Assembly (NCBI RefSeq): GCF_003226555.1
Contig: NZ_QKQS01000023.1
Span: forward strand, 439,263 to 503,262
DNA from: Rhodopseudomonas palustris
GTDB taxonomy: Bacteria; Pseudomonadota; Alphaproteobacteria; Rhizobiales; Xanthobacteraceae
DNA: 64,000 nt
Direction of reading: 5' to 3'
Shown: piece by piece, positions 47,708 through 57,378 of the stretch
How positions within the stretch are numbered: position 1 is the stretch's first letter
Layout of the letters: each line of letters starts with the position of its first letter
Made by a program: the position numbers and the translations under genes
The notes under the pieces: generated by a model
What the model was told of the DNA's origin: nothing
Database searches by the model: none
What the model saw: only the letters and a program-made list of their open reading frames with translations

Positions 47708-49354
47708 TTACTCGGCGGGCTGCAGGGCGGCGTGAGGCTGCGCCTCGGACCGTTCGCCGACGCGAACCGTCATCCAGAGGTTGTAGGCCATGATCAATGC
47801 GCCAGTGAGATACAACACGCCGCCGGCGGCGCGGATGACGTAGAAGGGATGCATAGCTTCGACGGACTCAATGAAGGAATATTCGAGGAAGCCCAGCGAG
47901 GTGTATGCACGCCACATCAGGCCCTGCAGAATTCCGGACACCCACATCGCCGAGATGTAGAGAACGATGCCGAGGGTCGCGATCCAGAAGTGCCAGTTGA
48001 CCAGGCGGATGCTGTAGAGCTGCTTGCGCCCCCACACCCACGGCACCAGGCAGTACAGCGCGCCGAACGACACGAAGCCGACCCAGCCGAGCGCGCCGGA
48101 GTGAACGTGGCCGATGGTCCAGTCGGTGTAGTGGCTGAGCGAGTTGACCGCCTTGATGGCCATCATCGGGCCTTCGAAGGTCGACATGCCGTAGAACGCG
48201 ACCGACACCACCATCATGCGCAGCACCGGATCGGTGCGAAGCTTGTCCCACGCACCCGACAGCGTCATCAGGCCGTTGATCATGCCGCCCCATGACGGCA
48301 TCCACAGCATGATCGAGAACGTCATGCCGAGGGTCTGCGTCCAGTCCGGCAGCGCCGTGTAGTGCAGATGGTGCGGACCGGCCCAGATGTAGAGGAAGAT
48401 CAGCGCCCAGAAGTGGATGATCGACAGCCGGTAGGAGTAGACCGGCCGCTCCGCCCGCTTCGGGATGAAGTAGTACATGATGGCGAGGAAGCCCGCGGTG
48501 AGGAAGAAGCCCACCGCGTTGTGGCCGTACCACCACTGGAACATCGCGTCCTGCACGCCCGACCAGGCGATGTAGGACTTGGAACCGAGGAAGCTTACCG
48601 GCAGCGTCGGATTGTTGCCGAGATGCAGCACCGCGATCGTGATGATGAAGGCGAGATAGAACCAGTTGGCGACGTAGATGTGCGGCTCTTTGCGCTTCAT
48701 CAGGGTCGCCAGGAACACCAGCAGATAGGTGACCCAGACGATGGTCAGCCACAGGTCGGCGTACCATTCGGGCTCGGCGTATTCCTTCGACTGGGTGACG
48801 CCCAGCAGATAGCCGGTGCCGGCGACCACAATGAAGAAGTTGTAGCCGATCGCGACGAACCACGGCGCGAGATCGCCCGCGAGGCGCGCCCGTGTGGTCT
48901 TCTGCACGACGTAGAAAGAGGTCGCCAGCAGAACGTTGCCACCGAACGCGAAGATCACCGCCGAAGTGTGCAGCGGCCGAATGCGTCCGAAATTGATCCA
49001 GTGGACGACATTGAGGCCGGGATAGGCCAGCTCCAGGGCCGCGTAGAGACCTGCGCTGAAGCCGGCGATGCCCCAAAACATCGCCATGAAGGACAGGAAC
49101 CGAATCGGCGCCAAATTGTAGTTTGGAACGCCGTTGATTTCCTGGGGCGGCAAGCCGGACCGGCTGCGATGCCGGACGATGATCGCGAACACCGCCCACG
49201 CGCTGACCGCGGCCGCGAGCGTGGCGTGAAATGCGAAGGGGGCATCGTGGGCGTAGATCGCCGCATAGATGGACAGGATCGTGGTCAATGCGAACACGAC
49301 CGTGAGACCACCCTCGCCAAGGGTGATCCGCTTCGAATTCAGGGCTTGATTCAT
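47708..49354 (-). CDS. ccoN: cbb3 cytochrome oxidase catalytic subunit I CcoN (FixN)
   Basis: A 548-residue haem-copper oxidase subunit with about 12 membrane helices. Conserved regions include [64 protein letters not shown] with the copper-binding histidines, and [17 protein letters not shown] with haem ligands. It reduces oxygen with very high affinity, for growth at low oxygen. The ATG at 49354 is preferred to upstream in-frame codons. A FixK/FNR box lies 62 bp upstream. First gene of ccoNOQP-ccoGHIS. Confidence 0.97.
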   Translation of the reverse strand: MNQALNSKRITLGEGGLTVVFALTTILSIYAAIYAHDAPFAFHATLAAAVSAWAVFAIIVRHRSRSGLPPQEINGVPNYNLAPIRFLSFMAMFWGIAGFSAGLYAALELAYPGLNVVHWINFGRIRPLHTSAVIFAFGGNVLLATSFYVVQKTTRARLAGDLAPWFVAIGYNFFIVVAGTGYLLGVTQSKEYAEPEWYADLWLTIVWVTYLLVFLATLMKRKEPHIYVANWFYLAFIITIAVLHLGNNPTLPVSFLGSKSYIAWSGVQDAMFQWWYGHNAVGFFLTAGFLAIMYYFIPKRAERPVYSYRLSIIHFWALIFLYIWAGPHHLHYTALPDWTQTLGMTFSIMLWMPSWGGMINGLMTLSGAWDKLRTDPVLRMMVVSVAFYGMSTFEGPMMAIKAVNSLSHYTDWTIGHVHSGALGWVGFVSFGALYCLVPWVWGRKQLYSIRLVNWHFWIATLGIVLYISAMWVSGILQGLMWRAYTSLGFLEYSFIESVEAMHPFYVIRAAGGVLYLTGALIMAYNLWMTVRVGERSEAQPHAALQPAE

Positions 49355-49416
49355 CTGATCAATCTTTTCTTCGGCGGGCAGGTGACTGCACCATCCCCGG
49401 TTTCGGGACCGCACGT

Positions 49417-49430
49417 TTGATCGAAATCAA
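49417..49430. promoter_or_regulatory. FixK/FNR-type binding site for the cco operon
   Basis: TTGAT-CGAA-ATCAA matches the consensus TTGAT-N4-ATCAA perfectly. It is 62 bp upstream of the ccoN ATG. In rhizobia and purple bacteria such a box gives low-oxygen induction of ccoNOQP by FixK or FnrL. The 321-bp gap 49355-49675 otherwise shows no gene. Confidence 0.85.
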
Positions 49431-49675
49431 AATGCCCAAATTTGCGCCACAACGACGCCCGTTTTGTGCGGTGCGATCGACACTTCGTGCTTTTCGGTGA
49501 AATGCCTCGAAATTGCAAGAACCATCACGACTTGCGGGGGTGGCCTCGGCTGCGTACGAGGCCGGACGAGCGCGTCAACCTGCGTCCTCGACCAAAGAAT
49601 GAGGCGCAACTCAGCGAATGACTTTCACTCGCATCCGTCCTGCGGAAAATGCGCTCGGAACCGGGGTGGCGGACG

Positions 49676-50596
49676 TCAGCCGCGTCGCCGTTCGTAGGTC
49701 TTGAGGTGCGTATAGATCACCCGCAGCCGCGGCACCGGAACCTTGGCCTCATCAGCCCGAACGATCAGGTCACCGATGACATGATCGGCCTCGATCCGGG
49801 CTCCGGCCTGGATGTCGCGAAACATCGAGGCCGTCAGGGTCGAGCCATCGGCGAGCAGCATACTGCGGGTGCGGTCGACGGCGGCCTGGCGCGGCAGATG
49901 GCCTGCCGCCGCCGCAATCGTGGTGATTTCGTCGAGCACGCCGAGCATGAAGTCGGCCCCGCCGGGCGCGGCGAGAATGTCGCCGACCGCGCCGCGCATC
50001 AGCGAAGTGGAACCGGCGAGCGTCGCCAGGAACACCCACTTCTCCCACATCTCCTGCATGATCGCCGGCGAGGCGTTGACGCCGAAATCGCCGCCGCCGA
50101 GCGCCGCCGCAATCTGCGTCACGCGTTCCGACGCCGTGCCATCGCGCTCGCCGAACGTGATCGCGCTCATCGGGGCGAGTTGCACGACATGGCGCTCCGC
50201 ATCGAGCGTCGCGGCGATCACGCATTGGCCGCCGAGCACGCGGTCTCGACCGAACGCGGCGTCGAGCACATCGAGGTGCTTCATGCCGTTGAGCAAGGGC
50301 ACGATCGTGGCGCGAGCACCGACGCCCGCGCGGAACGAGGCCATCGCGTCGTCGAGATCGAACGCCTTGCAGCTCAGCATCACCAGATCGTAGTCGGGCG
50401 TCAACGCCGCAGCCTGCACGGCCGGAGGATCTTGAATCGTCGCATCACCGTGCGGGCTCTTGATCACCAGACCGTCGCGCGCCAATTCCGCCGCGCGGCC
50501 CGGCCGCACCAGAAACGTGACGTCGCGGCCGAGCTGCAACAGCCGCCCACCGAAATAACCGCCGATCGCTCCGGCACCGACGATCAGAACCCGCAT
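49676..50596 (-). CDS. 2-dehydropantoate 2-reductase-family protein
   Basis: A 306-residue NADPH-dependent reductase of the ketopantoate-reductase fold: GAGAIGGYFGGRLLQLGRDVTFLVRPGRA nucleotide-binding start, VMLSCKAFDLDDAM with a conserved Lys-type segment, LLNGMKHLDVL, and the C-terminal ASMFRDIQAGARIEADHVIGDLIVRADE region. The length is typical of PanE. The family includes enzymes with other substrates and no pantothenate gene is adjacent, so the symbol panE is not assigned. It lies downstream of an SDR gene on the same strand, 73 bp away. Confidence 0.88.
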   Translation of the reverse strand: MRVLIVGAGAIGGYFGGRLLQLGRDVTFLVRPGRAAELARDGLVIKSPHGDATIQDPPAVQAAALTPDYDLVMLSCKAFDLDDAMASFRAGVGARATIVPLLNGMKHLDVLDAAFGRDRVLGGQCVIAATLDAERHVVQLAPMSAITFGERDGTASERVTQIAAALGGGDFGVNASPAIMQEMWEKWVFLATLAGSTSLMRGAVGDILAAPGGADFMLGVLDEITTIAAAAGHLPRQAAVDRTRSMLLADGSTLTASMFRDIQAGARIEADHVIGDLIVRADEAKVPVPRLRVIYTHLKTYERRRG

Positions 50597-50669
50597 CGCG
50601 TCCTCCCGACATTTTCGTCAGTCTTAGACGGATCATACCGGTCCGACGAGCGCCATACCGGCATACCCC

Positions 50670-51407
50670 TCACCACTTCTCGCCGTAGGGACGAATCTCC
50701 AGCTCGAAGGTCCAGGCGCTCTTTGGCTGTTGGTAGAGCTGCCAGTAAGCACCCGCGACGGATGCCGGCGGCATCAGCAGATCCGGATTGGCGAGCGCGT
50801 CCTTGCCGAACATCTGCTCGCGGCGCTCGCGCACCCAGGCGGTGTCGACGCCGGAATCGATAATCAGATGCGCGACGTGGATGTTCTTCGGCATCAACTC
50901 ACGCGCCATCGACTGCGCCACTGCGCGCAACCCGAACTTGGCGGAGGCGAAGGCGGCGAAGCCCGAACCGCCGCGCAGCGACGCGGTCGCACCGGTGAAG
51001 AAGATCTTGCCCTGGCCGCGCGCCAGCATCAGCCGCGCCGACTCCCGGCCCGACACGAAGCCGGCCCAGCACGCCATCTCCCAGACCTTGCGAAACACCC
51101 GGTCGGTGGTCTCCAGAATCGGAAAATTGACGTTGGCGCCGACGTTGAAGATCGTCACCTCCAGCGGCGCATGGGCGTCGGCATCGTTCAGGAACGCCGT
51201 CACCTCATCTTCTTTGCGCGCATCGAGCGATCGGGCGACGATGCGACCACCGGCCGCCTCGACCTCCGCCACCAGCGGCGCCAGCTTGTCGCCGTTGCGC
51301 CGGCCGGCGAACACGGTGAAGCCCTCGGCGGCGAACTTCTTGGCGATCTCGGCGCCGATGTAGTCGCCGGCTCCGATCACAGCGACGGTTGCGTTGCGTG
51401 GCGTCAT
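50670..51407 (-). CDS. Short-chain dehydrogenase/reductase with Phe at the catalytic Tyr position
   Basis: A 245-residue SDR. The Rossmann start is VAVIGAGDYIGAEIAKKFAAEG (a GxGxxxGxE variant of the usual TGxxxGIG), and IFNVGANVNFPILE replaces the NNAG motif. The catalytic Ser/Thr region is FTGATASLRGG; the expected YxxxK reads F-A-S-A-K in GFAAFASAKFGLRAVAQSMARE, so the tyrosine is Phe. The ATG at 51407 is chosen over one 15 codons upstream. Probably NAD(P)-binding, with a modified or lost oxidoreductase chemistry. Confidence 0.85.
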   Translation of the reverse strand: MTPRNATVAVIGAGDYIGAEIAKKFAAEGFTVFAGRRNGDKLAPLVAEVEAAGGRIVARSLDARKEDEVTAFLNDADAHAPLEVTIFNVGANVNFPILETTDRVFRKVWEMACWAGFVSGRESARLMLARGQGKIFFTGATASLRGGSGFAAFASAKFGLRAVAQSMARELMPKNIHVAHLIIDSGVDTAWVRERREQMFGKDALANPDLLMPPASVAGAYWQLYQQPKSAWTFELEIRPYGEKW

Positions 51408-51430
51408 GCTGGCGTCTCCCTCAAGCTCCT

Positions 51431-51511
51431 CATTGCGAGCGAAGCGAAGCAATCCACGTTTTCAGCACACAGCGACTGGATTGCGTCGTCGCTTCGCTCC
51501 TCGCAATGACG
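51431..51511. repeat. Intergenic palindromic repeat, family A, copy 3
   Basis: An 81-bp copy (CATTGCGAGCGAAGCGAAGC ... CTCCTCGCAATGACG) between the SDR and isomerase genes. One arm has diverged (GATTGCGTCGTCGC instead of GATTGCTTCGTCGC). Confidence 0.88.
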
Positions 51512-51528
51512 GGAGAGATCGATCGAGG

Positions 51529-52131
51529 CTAGCCGTACATCTCTTCGACGTCGCGGAGCTGTTCCTTGCCGAAGAACATCTCCTTGCCGACGAAGAAGGT
51601 CGGTGAGCCGAATGCGCCGCGCTGCACGGCGTCTTCGGTGTTGGCGATCAACTTGGCTTTGACTTCAGGCTCCTGCGCGCCGGTCAGCAGTTTCTTGCCG
51701 TCGAGCCCGGACGACGACAGCGCCGCGGCGGCGATTTCGAGATCGTCCATCTTCTTCGGCTCGATCCACATGTGGTGGAACGCGGCCTCGACATAGGCCT
51801 CGAACACGCCGTCGAGCTGCGCCGCGACCGCGGCCCGCATCAGGTTCAGCGTGTTGACCGGGAAATGCGGATTCCAGACATACGGCTGGACCGCATAGTG
51901 CTTCAGGAAGCGCTCGGTTTCCAGCGCGTGAAATTCGCGCTTGTTCTTGATCCCGGCCAGGGTCTCGGCCGGCGATTTGTTGTTGGTGGCCTTGAAGATA
52001 CCGCCGAGCAGCACCGGCACGTAGTCGAACTTGACGCCGATCCGCCGCTCGATCGCCGGAATCGCCCGGTGGGCCAGGAAAGCATTGGGACTGCCGAAGT
52101 CGAACAGGAATTGCGGGGCAGGCTGGGTCAT
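51529..52131 (-). CDS. 2-hydroxychromene-2-carboxylate isomerase family (DsbA-like, kappa-class GST)
   Basis: A 200-residue thioredoxin-fold protein: FLFDFGSPNAFLAHRAIPAIERR at the start (the SPN motif replaces CxxC), YVPVLLGGIFKATNN, FPVNTLNLMRAAVAAQ and FGSPTFFVGKEMFFGKEQL at the end. These are hallmarks of the HCCA isomerase / kappa glutathione transferase group, which isomerises naphthalene catabolites or conjugates glutathione. It is close to a GST, SDRs and gamma-glutamyltransferase, which suggests a glutathione-linked detoxification context. The physiological substrate is unknown. Confidence 0.88.
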   Translation of the reverse strand: MTQPAPQFLFDFGSPNAFLAHRAIPAIERRIGVKFDYVPVLLGGIFKATNNKSPAETLAGIKNKREFHALETERFLKHYAVQPYVWNPHFPVNTLNLMRAAVAAQLDGVFEAYVEAAFHHMWIEPKKMDDLEIAAAALSSSGLDGKKLLTGAQEPEVKAKLIANTEDAVQRGAFGSPTFFVGKEMFFGKEQLRDVEEMYG

Positions 52132-52347
52132 GATTTCCTCCGGCAGCCGCGGGTGGCGCCTTATATGATTATCATCATCTCACTCCAACCGTAGCGCGTC
52201 GGTGGCAACCGATCAACCGGGTCGCTGGCGAGGTTCGCGGCCTTCGCAACTGTGATGTCCCGCGCCGCGGAAACTCTGCTAAGGCGGAGCGCGTTCTCAC
52301 GGCTGGTGCCGCTTCAATCACTGACAGACATCCGGGATCTTCGCGAC

Positions 52348-53016
52348 ATGCTGACCGTCCATCACCTCAACAACTCCCGCTCGCAACGCGTGCTGTGGCT
52401 CCTGGAGGAGCTCGGCACCCCTTACGAGATCAAGCGCTACCAGCGGCAGCCCGACATGATGGCGCCCAAGGAGCTGCGCGCCGTGCACCCGCTCGGCAAA
52501 TCGCCGGTGATTACCGACAACGGCAACACCATCGCCGAGTCCGGCGCGATCATCGAATACATCGTCGGCACTTATGGGGACGGCCGGTTGATCCCGCCGC
52601 CGAATACGCCGGAGCGGCTGCGCTATACCTATTGGCTGCACTACGCCGAGGGCTCGGCGATGCCGCCGCTGCTGCTGAAACTGCTGTTCTCGATGATGCC
52701 GAAGCGTGCCCCGGCGCTGGTGCGGCCGCTGGTGAAGATGGTGGCGTCCGGCGCGCTGACCGGCTTCGTCGATCCGCAGCTCAAGCTGCACATGGATTAT
52801 TGGGAAAGCGAGCTCGGCAAGGCCGCGTATTTCGCCGGCGACGAATTCACCGCCGCCGACATCCAGATGAGCTTCCCGCTGGAAGCAGCCGCCTCCCGCG
52901 GCGGCCTCGACCAGCGCTACCCCAAGGCGCTGGCCTGGCTCGACCGCATCCACGCCCGCCCGGCCTACAACCGCGCGCTGGAAAAAGGCGGGCCATACGA
53001 AATCGGCAAGGCGTAG
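52348..53016 (+). CDS. Glutathione S-transferase family protein
   Basis: A 222-residue cytosolic GST. The N-terminal thioredoxin-like domain contains VHHLNNSRSQRVLWLLEELGTPYEIKRY and the glutathione-binding LGKSPVITDNGNTIAESGAIIEYI; the C-terminal helical domain contains GDEFTAADIQMSFPLEAAASRGG. The ATG at 52348 is chosen because it opens the normal GST N-terminus, while 32 upstream codons in frame look non-coding. Convergent with the following SDR gene across a palindromic repeat. Confidence 0.92.
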   Translation: MLTVHHLNNSRSQRVLWLLEELGTPYEIKRYQRQPDMMAPKELRAVHPLGKSPVITDNGNTIAESGAIIEYIVGTYGDGRLIPPPNTPERLRYTYWLHYAEGSAMPPLLLKLLFSMMPKRAPALVRPLVKMVASGALTGFVDPQLKLHMDYWESELGKAAYFAGDEFTAADIQMSFPLEAAASRGGLDQRYPKALAWLDRIHARPAYNRALEKGGPYEIGKA

Positions 53017-53027
53017 TCTCTCAATCT

Positions 53028-53108
53028 CGTCATTGCGAGGAGCGCAGCGACGAAGCAATCCAGCTCAGTGCACGGAGCCTGGATTGCTTCGCTTCGCTCG
53101 CAATGACG
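53028..53108. repeat. Intergenic palindromic repeat, family A, copy 4
   Basis: An 81-bp copy in which the longer arm is on the left (CGTCATTGCGAGGAGCGCAGCGACGAAGC... to ...CTTCGCTCGCAATGACG), the reverse orientation of copies 1-3. It lies between convergent GST and SDR genes. Confidence 0.9.
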
Positions 53109-53124
53109 ATCCGGTCTTATGCCC

Positions 53125-54000
53125 TCACCCCATCGGCAGCGGCGTGACGGTGACGCCGGGCGGCGGCACGCTGTCGTCGGGCACGAAGAAATCCGACATC
53201 AGCGGTACGCTCGGATCGACCCGGTACGGCTCGAAGTCGCGCACGCCGGCCTCGTACAGCACGGTGTCGTCGATGCAGAACTGCCCGGTGAAGTCGCGCG
53301 ACGGCTTGGTCAGGATCGCGTGGGCGGCGTCGCCCATGATCTCCGGCGTGCGGCTGGCGCGGATCATCGCGTCACCGCCGAGCAGATTGCCGACCGCGGC
53401 GGTCGCGATCGTGGTGCGCGGCCACAGCGCGTTGACGGCGACGCCGGCGTGCTTCAGCTCGCCCGACAGGCCGAGCGCCACCATGCTCATGCCGAACTTC
53501 GCCATGGTGTAGGCGGTCGATGCCGCGAACCACTTCGCCTTCATGTCGAGCGGCGGGGACAGCATCAGGATGTGCGGATTGGCGGCCTTCTTCAGGTGGG
53601 GGATGCAATATTTCGACACCATGAAGGTGCCGCGGGTGTTGATCCCCATCATCAGGTCGTAGCGCTTCATCTCGGTCGCCTGCGAGTTGGTCAGGCTGAT
53701 TGCGCTGGCGTTGTTGACGCAGATGTCGATGCCGCCGAACTCCGAGACCGTCTTGCCGATCGCGTCGATCACCTGCGCCTCGTCGCGGATGTCGCAGACC
53801 AGCGGCAGCGCCCTGCCACCGGCCGCGACGATCTCCTCGGCCGCTGTATAGATCGTGCCCTTCAGCTTCGGATGCGGCTCGGTCGTCTTGGCGGCGATCG
53901 CCACATTGGCGCCGTCCCGCGCCGCCCGCAGCGCGATCGCGAGCCCAATGCCGCGGCTCGCGCCAGTGATGAACAGCGTCTTGCCCTGCAGTGATGCCAT
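53125..54000 (-). CDS. Short-chain dehydrogenase, HSDL2-like
   Basis: A 291-residue SDR with TGASRGIGLAIALRAARDG, CVNNASAISL and the catalytic YTMAK in STAYTMAKFGMSMVALGLSGELK. The segment NVAIAAKTTEPHPKLKGTIYTAAEEIVAAGG is typical of the HSDL2-like SDR group, associated with lipid or fatty-acid metabolism. The C-terminus is extended by a Pro/Asp-rich stretch (DPSVPLMSDFFVPDDSVPPPG). The ATG at 54000 gives the normal start. Convergent with the GST gene. Confidence 0.88.
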   Translation of the reverse strand: MASLQGKTLFITGASRGIGLAIALRAARDGANVAIAAKTTEPHPKLKGTIYTAAEEIVAAGGRALPLVCDIRDEAQVIDAIGKTVSEFGGIDICVNNASAISLTNSQATEMKRYDLMMGINTRGTFMVSKYCIPHLKKAANPHILMLSPPLDMKAKWFAASTAYTMAKFGMSMVALGLSGELKHAGVAVNALWPRTTIATAAVGNLLGGDAMIRASRTPEIMGDAAHAILTKPSRDFTGQFCIDDTVLYEAGVRDFEPYRVDPSVPLMSDFFVPDDSVPPPGVTVTPLPMG

Positions 54001-54127
54001 CTGACGTCCTCTCTCCTCGTGCAACCCGGATCGGTCTCCCGCGAAGGTAGCGCCGGTTCTCTGAAAATCGAAGTCATCGAAGGCTAGCAGGCGCCCGCCG
54101 GGTCCACTTGCGGCGAGAGGTTGCGTA

Positions 54128-55861
54128 TCAATACCCCGCCGCCGTCGCGCCGCGGGTCCGCGGATCAGGCGCGCCGTGGAAGCCGTCGGCGTCGATCAGA
54201 ATCGAATTCACCGAAGTCTGGCCGAGCGGGGTGACGACGCGGTGGCCCATGGCGCGAAGCGCGTCCAGCGTCGCGTCCGGAAATCCGTGTTCGACCCGCA
54301 CCTCGTCCGGCATCCACTGATGGTGCAGCCGCGGCGCCGCCACCGCGGCCGCCACGTTCATCCGATAATCGATCACATCGACGATCACCTGCATCACCGC
54401 CGAGATGATGCGGCTGCCACCGGGCGAACCGGTGACCAGCACCGGCTTGCCGTCCTTGAGCAGAATCGTCGGCGACATCGAGGACAGCGGCCGTTTGCCG
54501 GGCGCCGGCAGATTGGCGGCGAAGCCGACCAGCCCGTAGGCGTTGGAGGCGCCGGGCGCGGCGGTGAAATCGTCGAGTTCGTTGTTGAGCAGCACACCGG
54601 TGCCGTCCGCCACCAAGCCGACGCCGTAGGAGAAATTCAGCGTGTAGGTATTGCTGACGGCATTTCCGGCGGCGTCGGCGACCGAGAAGTGCGTGGTGTT
54701 CTGGCCCTCGCGCGGCTGCGGCAACGGTTGGCTGACAGGCGTGGCGCGCTGCGGATCGATGCCGGCGCGCAGGCTCGCCGCGTAGTCCTTCGACAGCAGC
54801 TTCGCCACCGGCGCCTCGCTGAATGCCGGATCGCCGAGATAGCGGGCGCGATCCGCATAAGCGCGCTTCATTGCTTCGATCAACAGATGCAGCGACGGCG
54901 GTGTGCCCTGCCCGAGGTCGCGCATCGCGTAGCCTTCGAGGATGTTCAGGCTCTCGATCAGCACGACCCCGCCGGACGAAGGCTGCGGCATGGCGACGAT
55001 ATCGTAGCCGCGATAGCTGCCGCGCAGCGGGGTGCGCAGCACCGGCCGGTAGCCTGCGAGGTCTTCCGGCGTGATCAGCCCGCCAGCGTCGCGAATGCCG
55101 CGCGACAATTTCTCGGCGATCGGGCCACGGTAGAACCCGTCCGGCCCCTGTTTGGCGATCGCCTCGAGCGTTGCAGCCAGATCGGGCTGCACCAGCCTGT
55201 CACCCGGCTGCAGCGGCGAGCCATCGGGGCGGGCGAACACCTTGCGTGTCGACGGCCAGCGCGCCAGCCAGCGGTGCCAATCCGGCAGCGTATCGGCGGT
55301 GTCGTCGGCGATCTCGATGCCGTCCCGCGCCAACGCGATCGCGGGCGCGACCACGTCCGCGAGCGTGAACTTGCCGGAACCATATTTGTCCAGCGCCAAC
55401 GCCAGACCCGCCACGGTGCCGGGCACGCCGATGCCGAGTGCGGATTTGCGCGATTTGTCCGGGTCGGGTTTGCCATCGGTCAGGAACATGTCCTGGGTGG
55501 CGGCCTGCGGCGCGGTTTCGCGATAGTCGACCGCCACGTCCTCATTCTTCGCCGCGGAATGAATCACCATGAAGCCGCCGCCGCCGAGATTGCCGGCGCG
55601 CGGATAGGTGACCGCCATGGCAAAGCCGGTCGCCACCGCCGCATCGATCGCGTTGCCGCCGCGGGACAGGAAGCTGGCGCCGATTTCGGCGGCCAGCCGC
55701 TCCTGCGCCACCACCATGCCGTGTTTGGCGACCACGGCTTGCACCGGCCCGCGGACCATGCCGCCGCGCATATCCTGCGCCGGCGCGGCGAGCGGGATCA
55801 CCACCAGCGCCAGCGTCGACAGCGTCATCAAAATGCGATGCGGGATGCGCAGTCTGATCAT
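54128..55861 (-). CDS. ggt: Gamma-glutamyltransferase (glutathione hydrolase)
   Basis: A 577-residue periplasmic N-terminal-nucleophile hydrolase that cleaves the gamma-glutamyl bond of glutathione. It has a signal peptide (about 1-28, ending APA-Q). Self-cleavage occurs before the catalytic Thr389 in GQNTTHFSVADAAGNAVS. Other motifs are GGNAIDAAVATGFAMAVTYPRAGNLGGGGFMVI, PSSGGVVLIESLNILEG, DFTAAPGASNAYGL, KRPLSSMSPTILLKDGKPVLVTGSPGGSRIIS. The ATG at 55861 is used; a longer upstream frame lacks a signal peptide. It is divergent from the MFS gene. Confidence 0.95.
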   Translation of the reverse strand: MIRLRIPHRILMTLSTLALVVIPLAAPAQDMRGGMVRGPVQAVVAKHGMVVAQERLAAEIGASFLSRGGNAIDAAVATGFAMAVTYPRAGNLGGGGFMVIHSAAKNEDVAVDYRETAPQAATQDMFLTDGKPDPDKSRKSALGIGVPGTVAGLALALDKYGSGKFTLADVVAPAIALARDGIEIADDTADTLPDWHRWLARWPSTRKVFARPDGSPLQPGDRLVQPDLAATLEAIAKQGPDGFYRGPIAEKLSRGIRDAGGLITPEDLAGYRPVLRTPLRGSYRGYDIVAMPQPSSGGVVLIESLNILEGYAMRDLGQGTPPSLHLLIEAMKRAYADRARYLGDPAFSEAPVAKLLSKDYAASLRAGIDPQRATPVSQPLPQPREGQNTTHFSVADAAGNAVSNTYTLNFSYGVGLVADGTGVLLNNELDDFTAAPGASNAYGLVGFAANLPAPGKRPLSSMSPTILLKDGKPVLVTGSPGGSRIISAVMQVIVDVIDYRMNVAAAVAAPRLHHQWMPDEVRVEHGFPDATLDALRAMGHRVVTPLGQTSVNSILIDADGFHGAPDPRTRGATAAGY

Positions 55862-55967
55862 CAAGAGACTCCGATTTCTGCCGCGCAGGCTGCCACGCGC
55901 CGGACGAATCCTATAGGCAATCGGAGCGGAGAGGCAAAACGCGGGCCCAGCGCGCGGAAGGAACAAG

Positions 55968-57365
55968 ATGTCGTCATCGCTTGCGGAAGGCATCGCGCAA
56001 ACTCGTGAACCGATCCGCTATCCGCCGCAGAGCGCCGTCGTCGGCTGGATCCTGTTCGACTGGGCGGCGCAGCCTTACTTCACGCTGATCACCACCTTCA
56101 TTTTCGCGCCCTATTTCGCCACCTACGTGGCACCCGATCCGGCGACCGGCCAATCGATGTGGGGTTTCGCCACCGCGGCGAGCGGTTTCGTCATCGCGTT
56201 GGCATCGCCGGTGCTGGGTGCGATCGCCGATGCCAGCGGCCGGCGCAAGCCGTGGATCGCGCTGTTCGGCGGCATGCTGGTGATCGGATCGATGCTGATG
56301 TGGTTCGGCAAGCCCGGCGAACCGCACACGATTCTGCCGCTGCTGATCGCCTACGCGATCGCCACGATCGGGGTCGAGTTCGCCACCGTGTTCAACAACG
56401 CGATGATGCCCAACCTGGTGCCGCCGGAGAAGATCGGCCGACTGTCCGGCACCGGCTGGGCGACCGGTTATGTCGGCGGCATCCTGTCGCTCGTCCTGGT
56501 GCTCGGCTTCCTCGCCGCCAGCCCGGAGACAGGCAAGACTCTGCTCGGCCTGACGCCGTGGTTCGGGCTCGATCCTGCGCTGCACGAGGGCGACCGTATC
56601 AGCGGGCCGCTCACCGCGGTGTGGTTCGTGGTGTTCGTGTTACCGATGTTTCTGCTGACACCGGACTTCCCGGCCAAGATGGCGCCCCGCGCCGCGATCC
56701 GCGAGGGCCTGCGCGAACTCGGCGAGACGCTGCGCGATTTGCCACGGCGACGCTCTCTGGCGATCTTCCTGCTCGCCAACATGATCTACACCGACGGCCT
56801 GGTGTCGCTGTTCGCGTTCGGAGGCATCTACGCCACCGGCACCTTCGGCTGGAGCACAATCCAGATCGGCACCTTCGGCGTGATCCTGGCAATCGCCGCC
56901 ACCATCGGCGCCTTCGTCGGCGGCAGGCTCGACGATGCGTTCGGTTCCAAACGGGTGATCACCGGCTCGCTGGTCCTGTTGCTGATCGCAATCGCCGGCA
57001 TTCTGATGATCGACCCAGGTCACGTGCTGCTGATCGAGGTGACGCCGCCGCAACCGGGCGGCGCACTGTTCGCATCGCCGGCCGAGCGCGCCTACTTGCT
57101 GCTCGGCTGCCTGATCGGCATCGCCGGCGGCCCGCTGCAGGCCGCATCGCGCACGCTGCTGATCAGGATCGCTCCGCGGGAGCGGATCGCGCAGTATTTC
57201 GGCCTGTTCGCCCTCACCGGCAAAGTGACCTCGTTCATCGGTCCACTGCTGATCGCGAGCGTCACCGCGCTCGCAAACAGCCAGAAGGCCGGCATGTCCG
57301 TGCTGGTGCTGTTCTTCGTCGCCGGACTGGCGCTGCTGACCCAGGTGCGGCGCTCGGCGGACTGA
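55968..57365 (+). CDS. MFS permease, UMF1/Atg22-like
   Basis: A 465-residue transporter with about 12 membrane helices. Early WILFDWAAQPYFTLITTFIFAPYF and the GAIADASGRRKPW loop (residues about 84-96) are characteristic of the Atg22-like/UMF1 branch of the major facilitator superfamily. The ATG at 55968 follows GGAAGGAACAAG. Substrate unknown. It ends 49 bp before the aroG leader, whose promoter appears to lie in between, so it is not necessarily linked to aromatic biosynthesis. Confidence 0.87.
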   Translation: MSSSLAEGIAQTREPIRYPPQSAVVGWILFDWAAQPYFTLITTFIFAPYFATYVAPDPATGQSMWGFATAASGFVIALASPVLGAIADASGRRKPWIALFGGMLVIGSMLMWFGKPGEPHTILPLLIAYAIATIGVEFATVFNNAMMPNLVPPEKIGRLSGTGWATGYVGGILSLVLVLGFLAASPETGKTLLGLTPWFGLDPALHEGDRISGPLTAVWFVVFVLPMFLLTPDFPAKMAPRAAIREGLRELGETLRDLPRRRSLAIFLLANMIYTDGLVSLFAFGGIYATGTFGWSTIQIGTFGVILAIAATIGAFVGGRLDDAFGSKRVITGSLVLLLIAIAGILMIDPGHVLLIEVTPPQPGGALFASPAERAYLLLGCLIGIAGGPLQAASRTLLIRIAPRERIAQYFGLFALTGKVTSFIGPLLIASVTALANSQKAGMSVLVLFFVAGLALLTQVRRSAD

Positions 57366-57378
57366 TCACGCCGGTGCG

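Noticed and set aside
49346-49363. A second FixK-like site TTGAT...ATCAA overlapping the ccoN start
   Set aside because: The spacer is seven bases instead of four and the site overlaps the start codon, so it does not fit the FNR/FixK consensus.
54176-56008. A 610-codon frame antisense to gamma-glutamyltransferase
   Set aside because: Same shadow effect; the sense gene has a signal peptide, catalytic Thr and family motifs throughout.
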